Assembly (NCBI RefSeq): GCF_001625215.2
Contig: NC_030383.2
Span: forward strand, 49,100,380-49,164,379
DNA from: Daucus carota subsp. sativus
Lineage: Eukaryota; Streptophyta; Magnoliopsida; Apiales; Apiaceae
DNA length: 64,000 nucleotides
Direction of reading: 5' to 3'
The notes beneath the pieces were generated by a model, which was not told the DNA's origin, did not search any database, and saw only the letters and a list, made by a program, of their open reading frames with translations. The position numbers and the translations under genes are program-made. Each line of letters starts with the position of its first letter. Position 1 is the first letter of the stretch. Positions 35,576 to 54,413 of the stretch are shown in pieces.

Positions 35576-36778
35576 TGGTTGATATATATCCATAACTCTA
35601 CTAATTTCTGGTCATTGACTCATTGGTCAGTGTTATAGACAATCACAGGATAAAAGTAACTGTGAAATTGCTCGTCTTGAGAAAAGGTAACTATAAATCT
35701 AATATGTGTGGATTATCTATTTCTAGCACAACCTTAAAGAGTGAGTAGCTGTGTGGATCATCTCTTTTCTAACACAACCTTAGAGTGGAGTAGCTCTTGG
35801 GCCATTGGTAAACCATGATGATAGTCATAGTCTAGATAGCGATGGGTAACAGATTGCATTTGAAAAACCTTCTACCTCATTGCCTTGGTTGGCCTAAATT
35901 GCTAAACTATTGACTGCAACAGTTTATGGTGAGGATTTTGGCTTTTAATTCAGTGTGCCTAGTCCTCCCCTGTCCCGTTTAATGCTCATCTTCTTATGGT
36001 CATCGTTGTCACTGTTGTAGAGGCAAACCTGTGCTCATAATGTAGGCATGGTGACCTGATGTTGCTGGTAATATAGGGGACCTGACAAGTTTGGAAGGTA
36101 AGAACACATACATGTATGGTTGACCATCGTACTGAATACTGATGCAGGGTGCTCAATCGTAGTGCTGAGAGCATTTTGTTTTTGTTTCATTTTTTAGTCA
36201 ATGATTTTCTTGGCGTTGTATTTTCGTATAAATTTCCCTCTTTCATCCTAAAATATATAAATACAAAGGTTATTTTTGAGAATGGGATATGATGCAACTC
36301 AAAGCTCAGTTTCAAAAAGTAAATACTGTATATACTCCCATCAACATTCTAACTATTGGAGTTGAGAATAGCTGGTGTATTTGCTCGTTCTCTTATCCAA
36401 TATATTTTTGAAAAGATTTAAATTGAGAAAGCATGCGGTGTCTACTATTCTAGTCTCATCTGTTTGTATGGTGTCTAATAAAAAGAGTTTTAAGCATAGA
36501 AGAAGCTAGAGTGTGTAAACTTGTACCAAGTCAGTTTAAAACTGCCTTTATAAAGCAAGTCCATTTTATATTATTGAATATTTTGAAGTGGCCGCCACCA
36601 ACTTCTTGTGCTCACAAAATGTTTAGTCCCAACCAAGTCTTTAACGTGTCCTTATTAGAGGCTCTCTGTAGATCTCCCTGTGTTCAAAGCCAAGATCTGA
36701 GAATCTCCCAAGTCTCAGTTACACACTGAACTAAAGAATATTGGTGAAAAGAGGAAGAAGCAAGACTAAAAGATCGAA
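35576..36778. other. Intergenic DNA and DUF3339 leader
   Basis: No gene was recognised. The final part probably holds the promoter and 5' UTR of the gene starting at 36779. The sequence is AT-rich with no clear repeat. Confidence 0.45.
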
Positions 36779-37027
36779 ATGGCTGATTGGGGGCCAGTGT
36801 TAGTAGGAGTAGTGATGTTTATACTCGTGCAACCTGGGCTGCTGTTCCAGTTACCGGGAAACCAGAAGCAACTAGAGTTCGGGAGCATGAGCACCAACGG
36901 CAAGTCCATCGCTGTCCACACTCTCATTTTCTCAGTTATCTATGCTATCTTGATTCTAGCTGTTCATGTCCACATTTACATAAGCCAGCCCCAGCTTATT
37001 CTTCAAATTGGGTTGTGTTTAATTTGA
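36779..37027 (+). CDS. DUF3339 small membrane protein, copy A
   Basis: Plant-specific small membrane protein of unknown function (DUF3339 family). It is 82 aa with the family opening MADWGPVLVGVVMF, a first membrane span, PGLLFQLPGN, EFGSMSTNGKSI and a second span up to HVHIY. Most family members stop soon after the HVHIY segment (about 69 aa). This one runs about 13 residues further because the expected stop is absent. No intron is needed. A paralogue lies 1.1 kb away in convergent orientation. Confidence 0.9.
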   Translation: MADWGPVLVGVVMFILVQPGLLFQLPGNQKQLEFGSMSTNGKSIAVHTLIFSVIYAILILAVHVHIYISQPQLILQIGLCLI

Positions 37028-38162
37028 ATGTTCTTCTGTTTATGTTATTCTGAGGACGTTTTCATTTTGAATTTAAGAAAAAAAAACAGCTAACTCTAGT
37101 TGTCTTTTTTTGTTTGAGATGTTCATCTTATTTAATTGTAACATGCCAGGCCTGCAGGAAAAACTTGTTCAGGATTGTCACTCCCATGTGGATGCTCCAC
37201 ATTGTTATCATATTTCATCAAATTTATTTCACACTCTGAAAAAACACTTACTAACTTTAGAATGCGTTGAGTACCATATGACAGCACTAGGAGCATATTA
37301 ATGCACTTCCTCCCTATATATATTGCCAAGAAACTGCTCTTCTCAAATCTTATGAGTAGTATTTAAAACAGCTTATAGAAATTGAAGGGTTCGGCATAGC
37401 TGTTACAGATTGAGTCACATAACTGACCTGCTTATAACCGATAGGTCCGGATCCTTGACAGATGATTGTTGCAGCATATTTTACCACACTTACGCAATAA
37501 CTTATCAATGCTAAACTGATAGGTCCGGATCCTTCACAGATAATTGTTACAGCATACCTTATCACACTTGCACAATAACTTACCACACTTACTATCACCA
37601 AGTAATAACCCTGATTTTCAATGTGAATATTGGGGTCGCAATATTCTTGGCTTGCTTATGCAGAAATTTTCAGCATATCATGCTTACTAACCGCGAGAAT
37701 TGTGCGTTTAGGTCAAAATTTTCTTATCACGCTTATTAATTACGTGAAGTGTTGTGCAACATAGAGACTTAAGCCTCAACAAATAGCCATACAACCTGAA
37801 TTGTGTTTAGATATTAATATCTATCCACCTCACAGAAACAATATAGAGCAGAATTGCAAGCAAATTAAACTTGAACATGCCATCCTATGATCACGTTGTA
37901 AATTGCAAATATCAGGTAAGTATGATGGTCTGCAAATTTCATAATATGATTAAACTCTTTAACAACAAATTTAGGTAAACAAGAGCATGGCGGATGATTT
38001 TGTTTGGCATCCATAATACCCCGTTTTACAGTAACAACTAACAAGCCTATTGGGAGCGAAACTTTAGTCACCAACAAGTTGAGACAAAACAAAAAACAAA
38101 AATGAACACAGTTGGAAGGAAGAACCAGAAATAGATGTAATATCTAGTTGTGATTGACCGGA
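37028..38162. repeat. Region between DUF3339 genes, with 79-bp direct repeat
   Basis: Presumed 3' UTRs of two convergent genes. The phrase 'gataggtccggatcctt' occurs near 37440 and 37519 in imperfect direct repeats with a period of about 79 bp, each followed by 'acaga.gattgtt.cagcat'. No gene is seen. Confidence 0.6.
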
Positions 38163-38372
38163 TCATTGAGTACGTATGTGAATTCCGATGGCAACAATCA
38201 AGATGGTATAAATACAAAAGTAAAGGACAGCATGAACCAAGATGGAAATCCCACTGGTGTACATGTTCCCAAATTCCATCACCCTGTTCCTTGCTGGTAA
38301 CTGAAACAGCAACCCCGGCGATAACACAATGAACATCACCACTGCCACCACAACAGGTCCCCAATCAGTCAT
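38163..38372 (-). CDS. DUF3339 small membrane protein, copy B
   Basis: 69 aa, the standard family length. It opens MTDWGPVVVAVVMF, then PGLLFQLPARNRVMEFGN, and a second membrane span ending VAIGIHIRTQ. Function unknown. It shares the family frame with the protein at 36779 but differs at many positions, so the pair is not a recent duplicate. The two genes face each other. Confidence 0.92.
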   Translation of the reverse strand: MTDWGPVVVAVVMFIVLSPGLLFQLPARNRVMEFGNMYTSGISILVHAVLYFCIYTILIVAIGIHIRTQ

Positions 38373-39662
38373 ATCTCTATCAATATATATTTATTTGTGC
38401 CCGTGTAGATATGTGCAAGTGTGGTTTGGAGTCGGATAAAGAGCTTAATCAACGACGGGCGTCTCTTAGGTTATGGACTTTAGCAAGTAGAAGGTGATAG
38501 AGCTACTTTATATGTAGGGAGATGCTTACTTGCTAGTTTTTCTTAGTGAAGAAGGAGAAAATGTATGATGATGCTAAACTTGAGGACAAAACAAAGACAG
38601 TGGGATTAAAAGGGAGGAAAGGTATATACATATTGAAGGGGATGGGACTTTACTTAATGGAGTTATAAAGAAGTAAACTTTATTTCCCTAGACAAAAATC
38701 CAATAAATCGTCGCTGATGACCCTTTATCATGTCCATAAACTATTAGTTGGGGGAAAAGCATTTTATCTGTAAAGTTGAAAGTGCTAAAACCAGGCACAA
38801 ACCGCGTACTCCTTGAGTTCTCTTTTATCAGCTGGTGGGTTGTCCCAGAAATCACACTGCACACATGGTCACATATAATAAAAGATGACCCTTACACTGT
38901 ATTTACTATGATGATCAGTAGTGGAAAAGTTATATCCCTGTACTCCTCTTCTTGATATAAACTGAGGTTCGATCCCCATATCCCATCCTCTTAAGTCAGA
39001 AAAGAATTGATATACAAGATTTAAGTCTATAATAACACTTACCTAGATCAGTCTGGCATTTACAATGTAGGTTCAATTGCAACATTTTTAAGCAAGTAAA
39101 TTGACTATAATCCTATAATATAAGGTTTTCGCCTGGCTGCTCTAGTTAGTTTGTCCAACTCCAAGTCAAAGACCAGGTGTTAGAATTTGAATTGGTTGTG
39201 CATAGCGCGTACCAATATCGACAAGGAACCTGAGATCTCAACTGGTTTTTAAATTCTGTTTTCTCATTTCTCAAAGCTGTGAGCCTATAACTGACATCTT
39301 TGCATACTAGTTGGTAATTATATCAACTATACTAACATTAAATTCAATTATGCCCAACGTAACTTTAAAGATCTATTGGAATAATGATAAGCATCTTGTT
39401 CAACGAATTCTCGTGGAAACCAAATGATTTGCCATCACACCATACAAAATAAAACAAATTTTCTCCTACAGTCTGCTAAAAAGAACCGTGTAAATAACAC
39501 ATAACATATATGAGCCTAAAGCAGAAAGTGCCCTCTAAAGCTCGATATGTATATTCATCTAAAGCTATTTCCTACTTCCGAGTCTGGCACTCTATGTGAG
39601 GGCAAGGCAATAGTACACTACCTTATAATTGAAAATTTTTATTGTTTTGTGATACACTATTT
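38373..39662. other. Intergenic DNA
   Basis: Holds the presumed promoter of the DUF3339 copy B and AT-rich DNA. A tRNA B-box-like 'ggttcgatcccc' at about 38965 may mark an old SINE, but no full element can be outlined. Confidence 0.35.
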
Positions 39663-40725
39663 TTAGCTGATTGGCTCCATCCTGGAATCTTGATGTGGTG
39701 TCTCGGCCTCATAAAGGTTTCCATGCTGTATGAAGATAAACATAGTATTGTTAAGAAGTTGGCCTATAAGTCATTATGATTTGACAGATATTTCAAAGAT
39801 GACTTACATGCACTATGAAAAAAATGAGTGCAATCAAAAGAAAAATATAGCATGGTTAAAAGAAATGAAACAAATATTAACCACTAAGATTATATAGTTG
39901 CTACGAGATATATAAACTATGCCATGTGTACAGGTGATATTAGTGAAATTGTTAATGATTGGAGAATGGAGATAGTAGTATATACTAATAAAAAATGTGT
40001 TGCAAAAAAAGCATAAAAAGTCAAAAAGATATAGAGCAGCCTAGAACTTTAACAATGATAATTGTAAATTTAAGGATATTGATAGACTGTATCACATGGG
40101 ATAAAAGAAAACTGAAACCAGGGTGTATTAATATATGTTCTGAAAATATAATCATTGAACAAACACGGCTAAATTTCTGAAAATATAATCAATGAGACAG
40201 TTCAACTTTTTGGTACTAAATTATAACAGCTCCATCTTTAGCACATCCATAGAACTTGGTCTAATAGTTGAGACAATTAAATTTCCAAAATGTCTCTCTC
40301 TTTGTTTCAACAATATACATATCAAAATCTACTACCAGGGCACCAGTGAATGATGAACTATGGAACTAGTCTATCAATTGCAATATCAAAATGGGCAGAT
40401 CCGGTATTAGAAGATCAAGGGTCCACCAACATTTTTAACAATCTTTGACTGCTAACTTTAAATTGAATCATATAACATGTTAAATAGTAGTTCAGTACTT
40501 CAGTTAGTATGAAAAATCTTGTAACACCGGATTGATCGAGCTTTAGATCCAGCTAAAGTCACATTTCATAAACATATTCAACTCTTATGTCTTAGTTCAG
40601 CTTATAAGAAAATTTACGTTAATGCAACTATGCAAGTTGGAAATTTTGGTAAAAGCAGCAAGCAACACATAAAATAAAAGCAGAACATGCAACTACACTA
40701 CAATCATACAAGTAAAAACATCTTC

Positions 40726-41154
40726 TCATTCAAAAGTTTGCAGCATTTTCAACATTAAATTAAACAGCACAAGTAAATTAGTAATTATAGAGTAATCAAA
40801 CACACCTTTAGATGAAGGAGGTGGGGAAAGAAAGGCCCGGCCCAAAGCGGACAAATTAGAGAGCCCATCAACGAAATAAAACAAGACGAGCAGCCCAACA
40901 ACGCATGGCAACAAAACAAGGCCGATGAAAAATATGAGCGACCCAAACACCATGAGAGCCAAGGAGATGCCCAGGAACAGCGACGCGAAAGTGGCGGGAG
41001 ACGACGACAGCGACGCGGTGGCGAAGAGCGACGGGAAGGGAATAGGAAGAGGCGGCGATCCGAGAATGTGGATGATCATGGTACAGAGGTCGTAGAAGAC
41101 GCGGTTCTGATCGTCTTCGTGTTGTTGTTGTTGTAATGAAATGGGAGATGCCAT
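40726..41154 (-). CDS. Unrecognised plant membrane protein
   Basis: I do not recognise the family. Read through, it is 142 aa: a Gln/His-rich N-terminus (LQQQQHEDD), then LCTMIIHILGSPPLP, and a long hydrophobic stretch about residues 54-97 that could form two membrane helices. SALGRAFLSPPPSSK follows. After SSK the sequence reads GGTGTGTTTG, a possible splice donor. A matching acceptor at 39725 would replace the last 25 residues by a short hydrophilic tail ending MEPIS (exon 39663-39725, in frame if the donor is after AAAGGT). Either end is possible. A TATA box at about 41203-41212 lies close upstream, and a tRNA gene sits 250 bp upstream. Confidence 0.6.
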   Translation of the reverse strand: MASPISLQQQQHEDDQNRVFYDLCTMIIHILGSPPLPIPFPSLFATASLSSSPATFASLFLGISLALMVFGSLIFFIGLVLLPCVVGLLVLFYFVDGLSNLSALGRAFLSPPPSSKGVFDYSIITNLLVLFNLMLKMLQTFE

Positions 41155-41202
41155 TTTTGTTTAAATTTTGCGTGGTGAAGAAGATAAGGGGTGGTGTTGT
41201 GT

Positions 41203-41212
41203 GTATATATAG
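41203..41212 (-). promoter_or_regulatory. TATA box of the membrane-protein gene
   Basis: Minus-strand CTATATATAC about 50 bp before the ATG at 41154. The region around it contains a direct repeat of 'gtgaagaagataaggggtg' (about 41174 and 41227). Confidence 0.55.
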
Positions 41213-41400
41213 CGAGATAAAATGTAGTGAAGAAGATAAGGGGTGAGGTCTGTGTGTATATGTGTGTGTATGTATATCTGCATTGATTTTCGCAAAAACT
41301 GGAGGGAGGGATGGAGGGAGGTTGTTACTGTCAACTGTCAACAACTGCGGCTTGTTTCTAGAATAGGGTTATTATGAATTTGTGTAGAAGCCTTGCACAT

Positions 41401-41473
41401 GGGGATGTAGCTCACATGGTAGAGCGCTCGCTTTGCATGCGAGAGGTACGGGGTTCGATACCCCGCATCTCCA
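41401..41473 (+). tRNA. tRNA-Ala (anticodon TGC)
   Basis: 73 nt folding as a cloverleaf. The acceptor stem is GGGGATG with CATCTCC (one G-T pair). The A-box region is TAGCTCACATGGTAGAGC. The anticodon arm is CTCGC TTTGCAT GCGAG with anticodon TGC. The T arm with B box is CGGGG TTCGATA CCCCG, and the discriminator base is A. There is no intron and no encoded CCA, as in nuclear genes. Confidence 0.97.
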
Positions 41474-41479
41474 TTTTTT
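41474..41479 (+). terminator. Pol III terminator
   Basis: Six T residues directly after the tRNA discriminator base, the standard RNA polymerase III stop. Confidence 0.9.
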
Positions 41480-42002
41480 GTTTAAATATCTGACGGAGTC
41501 GCTTTGCTTCGTTCACTTGTACTTCATGTACCATCTTTTTTATTATTTTGAAAGAGCCTATAAAGACTCCTATTAAATTGACATCTCAATTTTAAAATGA
41601 AATTCCAGGAAAGAGTGTATGACATTTGTGGCCACCATGCACAAGTAAAATAGACAGTCTAAAGCAGCCACACTTGCCCAAATCATGGTGTGCTTTGATA
41701 TATAAAAGTGAAGAGGAAATGACAATTAAAGGTATTCAACTACAGCAACACATAACAAGACTATCTATTTCATAAAAAGTGCGACAGCAATAATTTTAAC
41801 AGCCAAAAACGAAAAATCAAACTGAGGGTTGGTATAACCTTTAGCAGTTATGCCCGATGTCATTTACACTTTGAGGCTTGAGCTAGTAATTATAGCGACT
41901 TCCTAGAAAAAGAGAGAAGCTGCGATGCCATTGTCTAATAACACTGGGATGAGAAGTTATATAGCTCACTTGCAACACATAAAGGAGTGAGCTAGAAACA
42001 CC

Positions 42003-44699
42003 CTACTTGCACGGGAATGAGTTGTGATGCTCTTGCTCATACAGCTCATTTGAACACAGCTGTGATATTCCATTGATGCTGCAATCAAAGATATTGTTGC
42101 CATCAGAAATTGCACCTGCACGGATTGGTTTATCCTCCATGATTCTTGGATATGAGTATGGGTACATTTCATCAAATTGCAGATTGATGCCTGTAGGCTG
42201 ACTTGAGTGGAATGCATCATGCTGGTATGCAGAGGGATTCATTATAGTTTTTGCCGCTTGTATTTGGTTTGTTGACAGAAGAGAGAGAGCACACGTGGAT
42301 TCCTCCAAGTGTGTCAATTTATCAGATACAATGATGTTCCTGCAGTTGCTTGCAGAAGTGCCTTCGGAGTTGACAACTTTTTGCGTGATTGCAGCTTCTG
42401 GATTCCAGTAGATGCCCTTTCTAGAGTTAGTGTCTGTCAAAAATGAGAATTCTTTATCTGTTCCATTGAAAGCCTTTTTCAGGCTAGAATGCAACCGTTG
42501 ATTGTTGTTACTGTTGTTGGCTGGCCAACTAATACTAATGCCACTGTTGATATTTGTACTACTTCCGTATGCCTGTGGACTACTGAACTGCAACCAGCCC
42601 CCACCTAAATTGTCGAAAGAAACATCAACATAAAAATCTCTAGTACTTGAGATGGTTTTATAGGTATAAACAAAGTATGAGAGGCAAAGCATGTGTGAAA
42701 CCTTCAAAGATCTCTTTATAAATTTATACAAGTTATTACATATTTCAAGGTTAAAACTTGAAAGTGCAATTATATCAGATTTACTGCTCTTGCAGTAAAG
42801 ATTAATACTTTTGAATTTCCATTCTTGAAGTTATTATTAGTCAACTTCGTCCATTTAAAAATATGTTTGCTGTTTGGTGGTAAAATTTTGAGCTTGTACT
42901 TTTCCCTTTGGTAGGAATATTTTGATATTAAGGTATTCAATATCACTACAATATAGAAAAAATAACAATCATTTTAACTAGCATTTGCTTGATATATATA
43001 TTCTATAATTCGTTCATCATGATGCTAGACCTTTCACTTCTAGAAAAATCAGTGATACAAACAATCTATGCAACTAAGATTGCAAACCTTTCTTCTCAAT
43101 TATGATCACCCTAGTCACTGCGTATTCCTCAGAATTCCAATTTTATCTTTATTTAATTAATCCATTTGCGAAGTACTAAAATCTAATTTCGATATAAATT
43201 TAGTTAAATCTGATACATTTAAAGACTGGAAGTCTACTGTAAACTCGCTGAAGTTATAATGAATACATTATTATTCATTCAATTTAGAAATATACTGTAA
43301 ACAAAGTCAACAAACACTTCCTAAGATCTGGTTCAAAGTAGCTAAAAATGTATAGGTTAGCCAACTTAAATATTGATGTTCATGTCAAGAGATCAACACT
43401 TAGTCATCGTTACTAAAGAAAAAATAATAAGTAAATGTTTTACATGATCAACCAATTAACTTTAACCATAAAGTAATTTTTCTATGAGAATATTTTACCA
43501 GAAGTGTTGATAAAAGAACACACCTTTGTAATCTGATAGAAAGTTCTGTGAAGTCATGTACAAAGCCTCTTGCTGAGGCTTTCTTCGACGGCGGTTGTGA
43601 CCATCTAGACGTTTTCTACAACTCCTCTTCACATCATCAAACTCCCCAAGAGAATGGAATCTACAATAATTAGATACAAAAGTTAGTTTTTAGGTTGGGT
43701 AACATTATTTAACATCAACTGCATGGTTGACCTAAAGAAAGGAATGCCTTACTTATAGCGAAAAATTTATGCACGTTTAGCGTTTCGGATTAATTTGACA
43801 AGTATGTCGAATCACATATGCATAAACTGTATTTGATAATCTACGTTCAACTCAAGAGAGAAGTTTAAGCTCGTAGCAAATTCACCTGCAGCCTTATATC
43901 TGCTTAATCATGGTGATAAGTCCACAGGTTATGTATATTAAATTCTACTGAGGCATGTTTGATGTCTCTAACTCATATAACTTAATTGCAGAAAGCAAAG
44001 GATCTACAGCTTTGTTCATACTTACTTGGAACAGAATTGTGTAAAAAGGATATAGAAGTGGACACTCTAAGGTGAATAGTTAACACTGTAATGTATTTCA
44101 ATTAGACACCTTCCTCAATCAGAGGAAGACATGGGTGCTATAATCATGCTGTTAAATTACAGTAAAAATAAGTGAAAAACAACAAATAACAACAGTTGTC
44201 CTGAACAAACTTGAAGCTAATATATCAAATAAATGTATACCGAACCAGAAGGAGAACATAGATGGCTTAATTTACCACTCGAAAAGCCTTACCTGCTACA
44301 TTGCTGGCAGAATCTTTGCTCTCTGCCTTTGATTATCACAACAGGGGTCTTTGAGTGACACTCACAAACTCTATGGCGCCGATGATACTCCCTGCACTTA
44401 CTGAGGTCTGACGAGCACCCATCCACTAAACAAGTTACCTTTTTCACACAACTCAGTGCATGTGTCTTCTTCATTTCTAAAGGTAATAACAGCGTTTTTA
44501 AACCATCTCGCTCCTTTATTATGTCCATGGATCCATCTTGCAAATCTCCTAATCTACCTAGCCCCAAATCATGTAGCAAACCTCCTCCATTCTTCCCACC
44601 AACTAAGCTACTAGATCCACCTAGTGCAATAAAGTGGGAGTTGTCCTCTTCACCTAAACCAGCCATGTCCCAAGCAGATGCTTTAACTACCCAATCCAT
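42003..44699 (-). CDS. SPL: SQUAMOSA promoter-binding-like transcription factor (SPL13-like)
   Basis: SBP-box transcription factor that binds GTAC-core DNA and controls phase change and shoot development. Three exons, 44293-44699, 43524-43660 and 42003-42604, total 1146 nt, 381 aa. The SBP domain starts at C90 ([13 protein letters not shown]) and is split by intron 1 at the usual place, between CQQCSR and FHSLGEF. It ends with the bipartite nuclear signal [17 protein letters not shown]. The opening MDWVVKAS and the post-domain GGWLQFSS resemble SPL13. The last exon contains ALSLLS, encoded by a perfect miR156 target. No ankyrin repeats. Upstream, 44700-45300 probably holds a long, possibly spliced, 5' leader. 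Confidence 0.95.
42273..42292 (-). promoter_or_regulatory. miR156/157 target site in SPL mRNA
   Basis: Read on minus it is GTGCTCTCTCTCTTCTGTCA, the canonical plant miR156 site, in the reading frame of ALSLLS. It implies post-transcriptional repression in juvenile tissue. Confidence 0.96.
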
Positions 44700-47093
44700 G
44701 CTTAGTTCTCAGAAGTAAAGTATGTGAAAACCAGCAGATCTCTCTGTCTCATAAAATAAAACATGAATTTAGAATCTTTATATAGCCAAGCTCCCAAAGA
44801 AAATCCAAATACACATTTGTATCATCAAATACATATGTAAAATCAAAAACATGTTCATTGACTAAACATAGAATCAAAAGATAAAACAAAAATCACCTAA
44901 TTGTCTATACAAGAAAAAGTTCCCAAATAATCAAAACTAATCCTACCATAGTTAAAATACTAAAACTCACACTCATAATAAAAATGTGGTGATGTGCATC
45001 AAACAAGTGGATTAATAAAACTAAACATACACATTGAACTATTTGGTAATCAATAGTTTTGGTCTAACACAGAGGTATGAAAAAATGACACCCTAAAGAT
45101 ATTATTGCCAAATAAAACAATCTCAAATACATAGATCAAAACTAGCACAATATATAGTCATGAAATGAGATGAAGAAAAAGTCTTTATCACCAGTAAGAC
45201 CAAGAAGAATAAAGGGTAAGTGATTGTACTTACAAACAGTTGAAGAAGAAGAAAAAAAGTTAAAGAAACCCAGCTAACTTTTCAGCTTGAGGCCTATGGC
45301 AACCCAGTGAGTGACATGGATTCACACCCAACTCATAGAAAACAATAAAAATGGTATAATCAACCTTAAAGAAGAGTCAATGGGCATTCCATTGAGATAC
45401 AGTGTAGAGTAATATTATAATACTAATAGGTACTACAGTAATAGACAAGTATGTAGTATTATAAAGAAAAAACTAAGATTAGTGCATAGTGGGGGTATGG
45501 GAATCAAAGAAAAGCAATGCATGATATGATGATAAACTGTGTTCAAGTCAAAAGAAAAGAACAGGGGCTTGCTTGCTAATTGCTATGGTATTTTTAATGT
45601 TCATCTCCTTTATTTTCAAGAAATGGTTCTGAGAGTTGAGACACTGGAGTTGTTAAACAGAGAATCAAGACCCCAGATGATTCATTTGCATCCATCTGGC
45701 CATCTCCACGGTTTTACTAACTGCCTGCTTTTTAGGACTGATTTTTTTCCAGAAACCGAATTTTTCGACGGCTATTGTACAAATTATATTATTATTTCGG
45801 TTAAAATCGAATACTGAAATAAAAAAAAATACAATGGCATAAAAAATTACTATCAAATTAGAAAAAAGAGCTAATATAAAAATGATTAAGATTTTATTAA
45901 AGATTACTCTCGTTCTTTACGTTAATTTTTGAAAATATAATTTTATAATATTTTTTTATAAAAAAAATTTAAAACAAAAGTTTGATGTTTAAATTTTTAT
46001 GGTTCGGTTAACTATGATGCTCAATCCTGTACTTTTTCATATGTTTTAAGATGATTATAAATATTGTTAATTATATTACCCTTTTTTATAATTATTGTAT
46101 CAAAATTTATATAGAACTTTTTTTTTTTATGACCGGAATAGTTATTTGCTTAAAATTTCGAGACAACCTACAAATAACATGTTAGCAAAGATATTCGACA
46201 TCATGAAAATAACATGTCAGCAAAAGATATTTTTCTCCCACCTAGTTCACATTACATTTCGACATCATGAAAATAACACAAAAGATATTTTTCTCCTACC
46301 TAGTTCACATTACAAGACTGGAGTAGGTAAAAAATCTCATAACCTTTTCTTAAACATGAAGAAATTTCACCATCACTTTATATACCCACCTAATTCTTTT
46401 AAATTGATTACCTATAAGGCTATAATATAATAAAAGTTTTTAAGTAGGGATTAGAGAAATTAGGTCACTTCAATTGGTTAGGTGGAGTTGTGAATATAAA
46501 TACTTAGGTCGATTGAAATGTGTTTAGTACAAAACATGTTTCATCTGAAATGTACCACTAATAAAATTGTAAGTTCACAGCATAATTAGGGAAAAAAGTG
46601 GATCAAGATAATTATCTTCATTTAGTAAATTTAATAGTGTGCAAATGAAATAACTAACAATTTGTATTGTCTATAATCACACGGGATAATATACAGGTAT
46701 ATTTTAGATTCTAAACAGTGCAGCCAAAAAAGTACAATAAAACCAGAAACGGCTAGACAAAAGATCATGACTTGCAAAATATAATTTTAGCTTCTCCAGT
46801 ACATACATTAACAAGTGAAGTAAATATTAATTCCTATTACTTGTAAACTGAACACAAAATAATTAATATATATAGCAATAGCTGTCCCTGGAGTTGATTT
46901 TTAAACCTGAAACAAGATGCTGGCCGCTGGGCATTGATACTTCTAGACTAAACTCTTCTGACACAATTTATATATACAAATTCTCGCTGCTTCACGGATA
47001 TGTATGTTTCGGTCATTCTAAACCTCCAGTGATGACTAATGATTGTGCGAAATGGAGGGAAACTGAGGTTAGCGGTTATCTGAGAGCTTAGCA
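44700..47093. other. SPL upstream region and AT-rich intergenic DNA
   Basis: The first 600 bp is likely SPL 5' leader and promoter. A direct repeat of about 63 bp lies at about 46195-46318: 'ttcgacatcatgaaaataac' twice, each followed by 'aaagatatttttctcc.acctagttcacattaca'. No gene was recognised. Confidence 0.5.
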
Positions 47094-53617
<6,524 letters not shown>

Positions 53618-53955
53618 GAAAAGGGTCAGGGAAAAATCCTTAAAGAAAAGCAAAAGTTAAAAGAAAAGGAAGAGGGGCATGTAGAAAAAGATGAAAAACG
53701 AGTCGTCCTCATATACCCAAAACAAGAAAGAAGCTAATTTCTCTCCCCCACCCTTGCTTTCCAAACCAATGAATCGTAGTATTCTTCGCGGGCTCTCTCT
53801 TCCTGCATATACACACGTGTGCGATACTCACGGAGATTGTCCCGGAACGTGCTCTAACGTTGGGGAAAATATCTTTTACAAAAAATACAGGCACAAAAGT
53901 ATTAGAAAAGCAAATAAGCATCATTGTTTACATACATTCATGTACAAAGTGTACC
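53618..53955. promoter_or_regulatory. MPK9 upstream region
   Basis: Presumed 5' UTR (purine-rich on minus as CT-rich) and promoter of the minus-strand kinase gene. No separate gene was seen. Confidence 0.45.
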
Positions 53956-54413
53956 GGTGTGTATTCGATTGGGATTTTAATGCATTGTTTTTAGTATATA
54001 GATTTTAATGGATTGTATGGGATTTTGATTTTTTACGGATTCTTGATGAAATATCGCAGATGATAGGATTTAGGTACAATGCTTCAAAATCCCATTGAAT
54101 TTGGTGGGATTTCAAAAAACTTAAAATACACTGAAGAATGCCACAAAATCCATCATTTTATGAAATGAAAAAAAATCCATCAGCATTTGAATACCATCAG
54201 ATTTTAATGGATTTTAAACAATCCAATTGAATACCATCGGATTTTAAAGCATAATTTAAAATCTCAATTGAATACCACTGGATTTTGTAGCATAGTTTAA
54301 AATCCCAATTGAATACCTCAAGATTTTAATGGATTTCAAACAATCCCAATCGAATACCCTCGGATTTCATGAATGCAAAAAAAATGCTTTAAAATCCCAA
54401 TCCAATACATCCC
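53956..54413. mobile_element. MITE with internal repeats
   Basis: The left end GGTGTGTATTCGATTGGGAT and the right end inverted GGGATGTATTGGATTGGGAT form terminal inverted repeats. The inside is a series of diverged direct repeats built on 'cccaattgaatacc..cggattttaa' (about 54200-54370). No clear target duplication is seen. 458 bp, non-coding. Confidence 0.7.

Noticed and set aside
38940-39010. Possible tRNA-derived SINE near 'ggttcgatcccc'
   Set aside because: A B-box-like phrase is present but no convincing A box, target duplication or tail could be placed.
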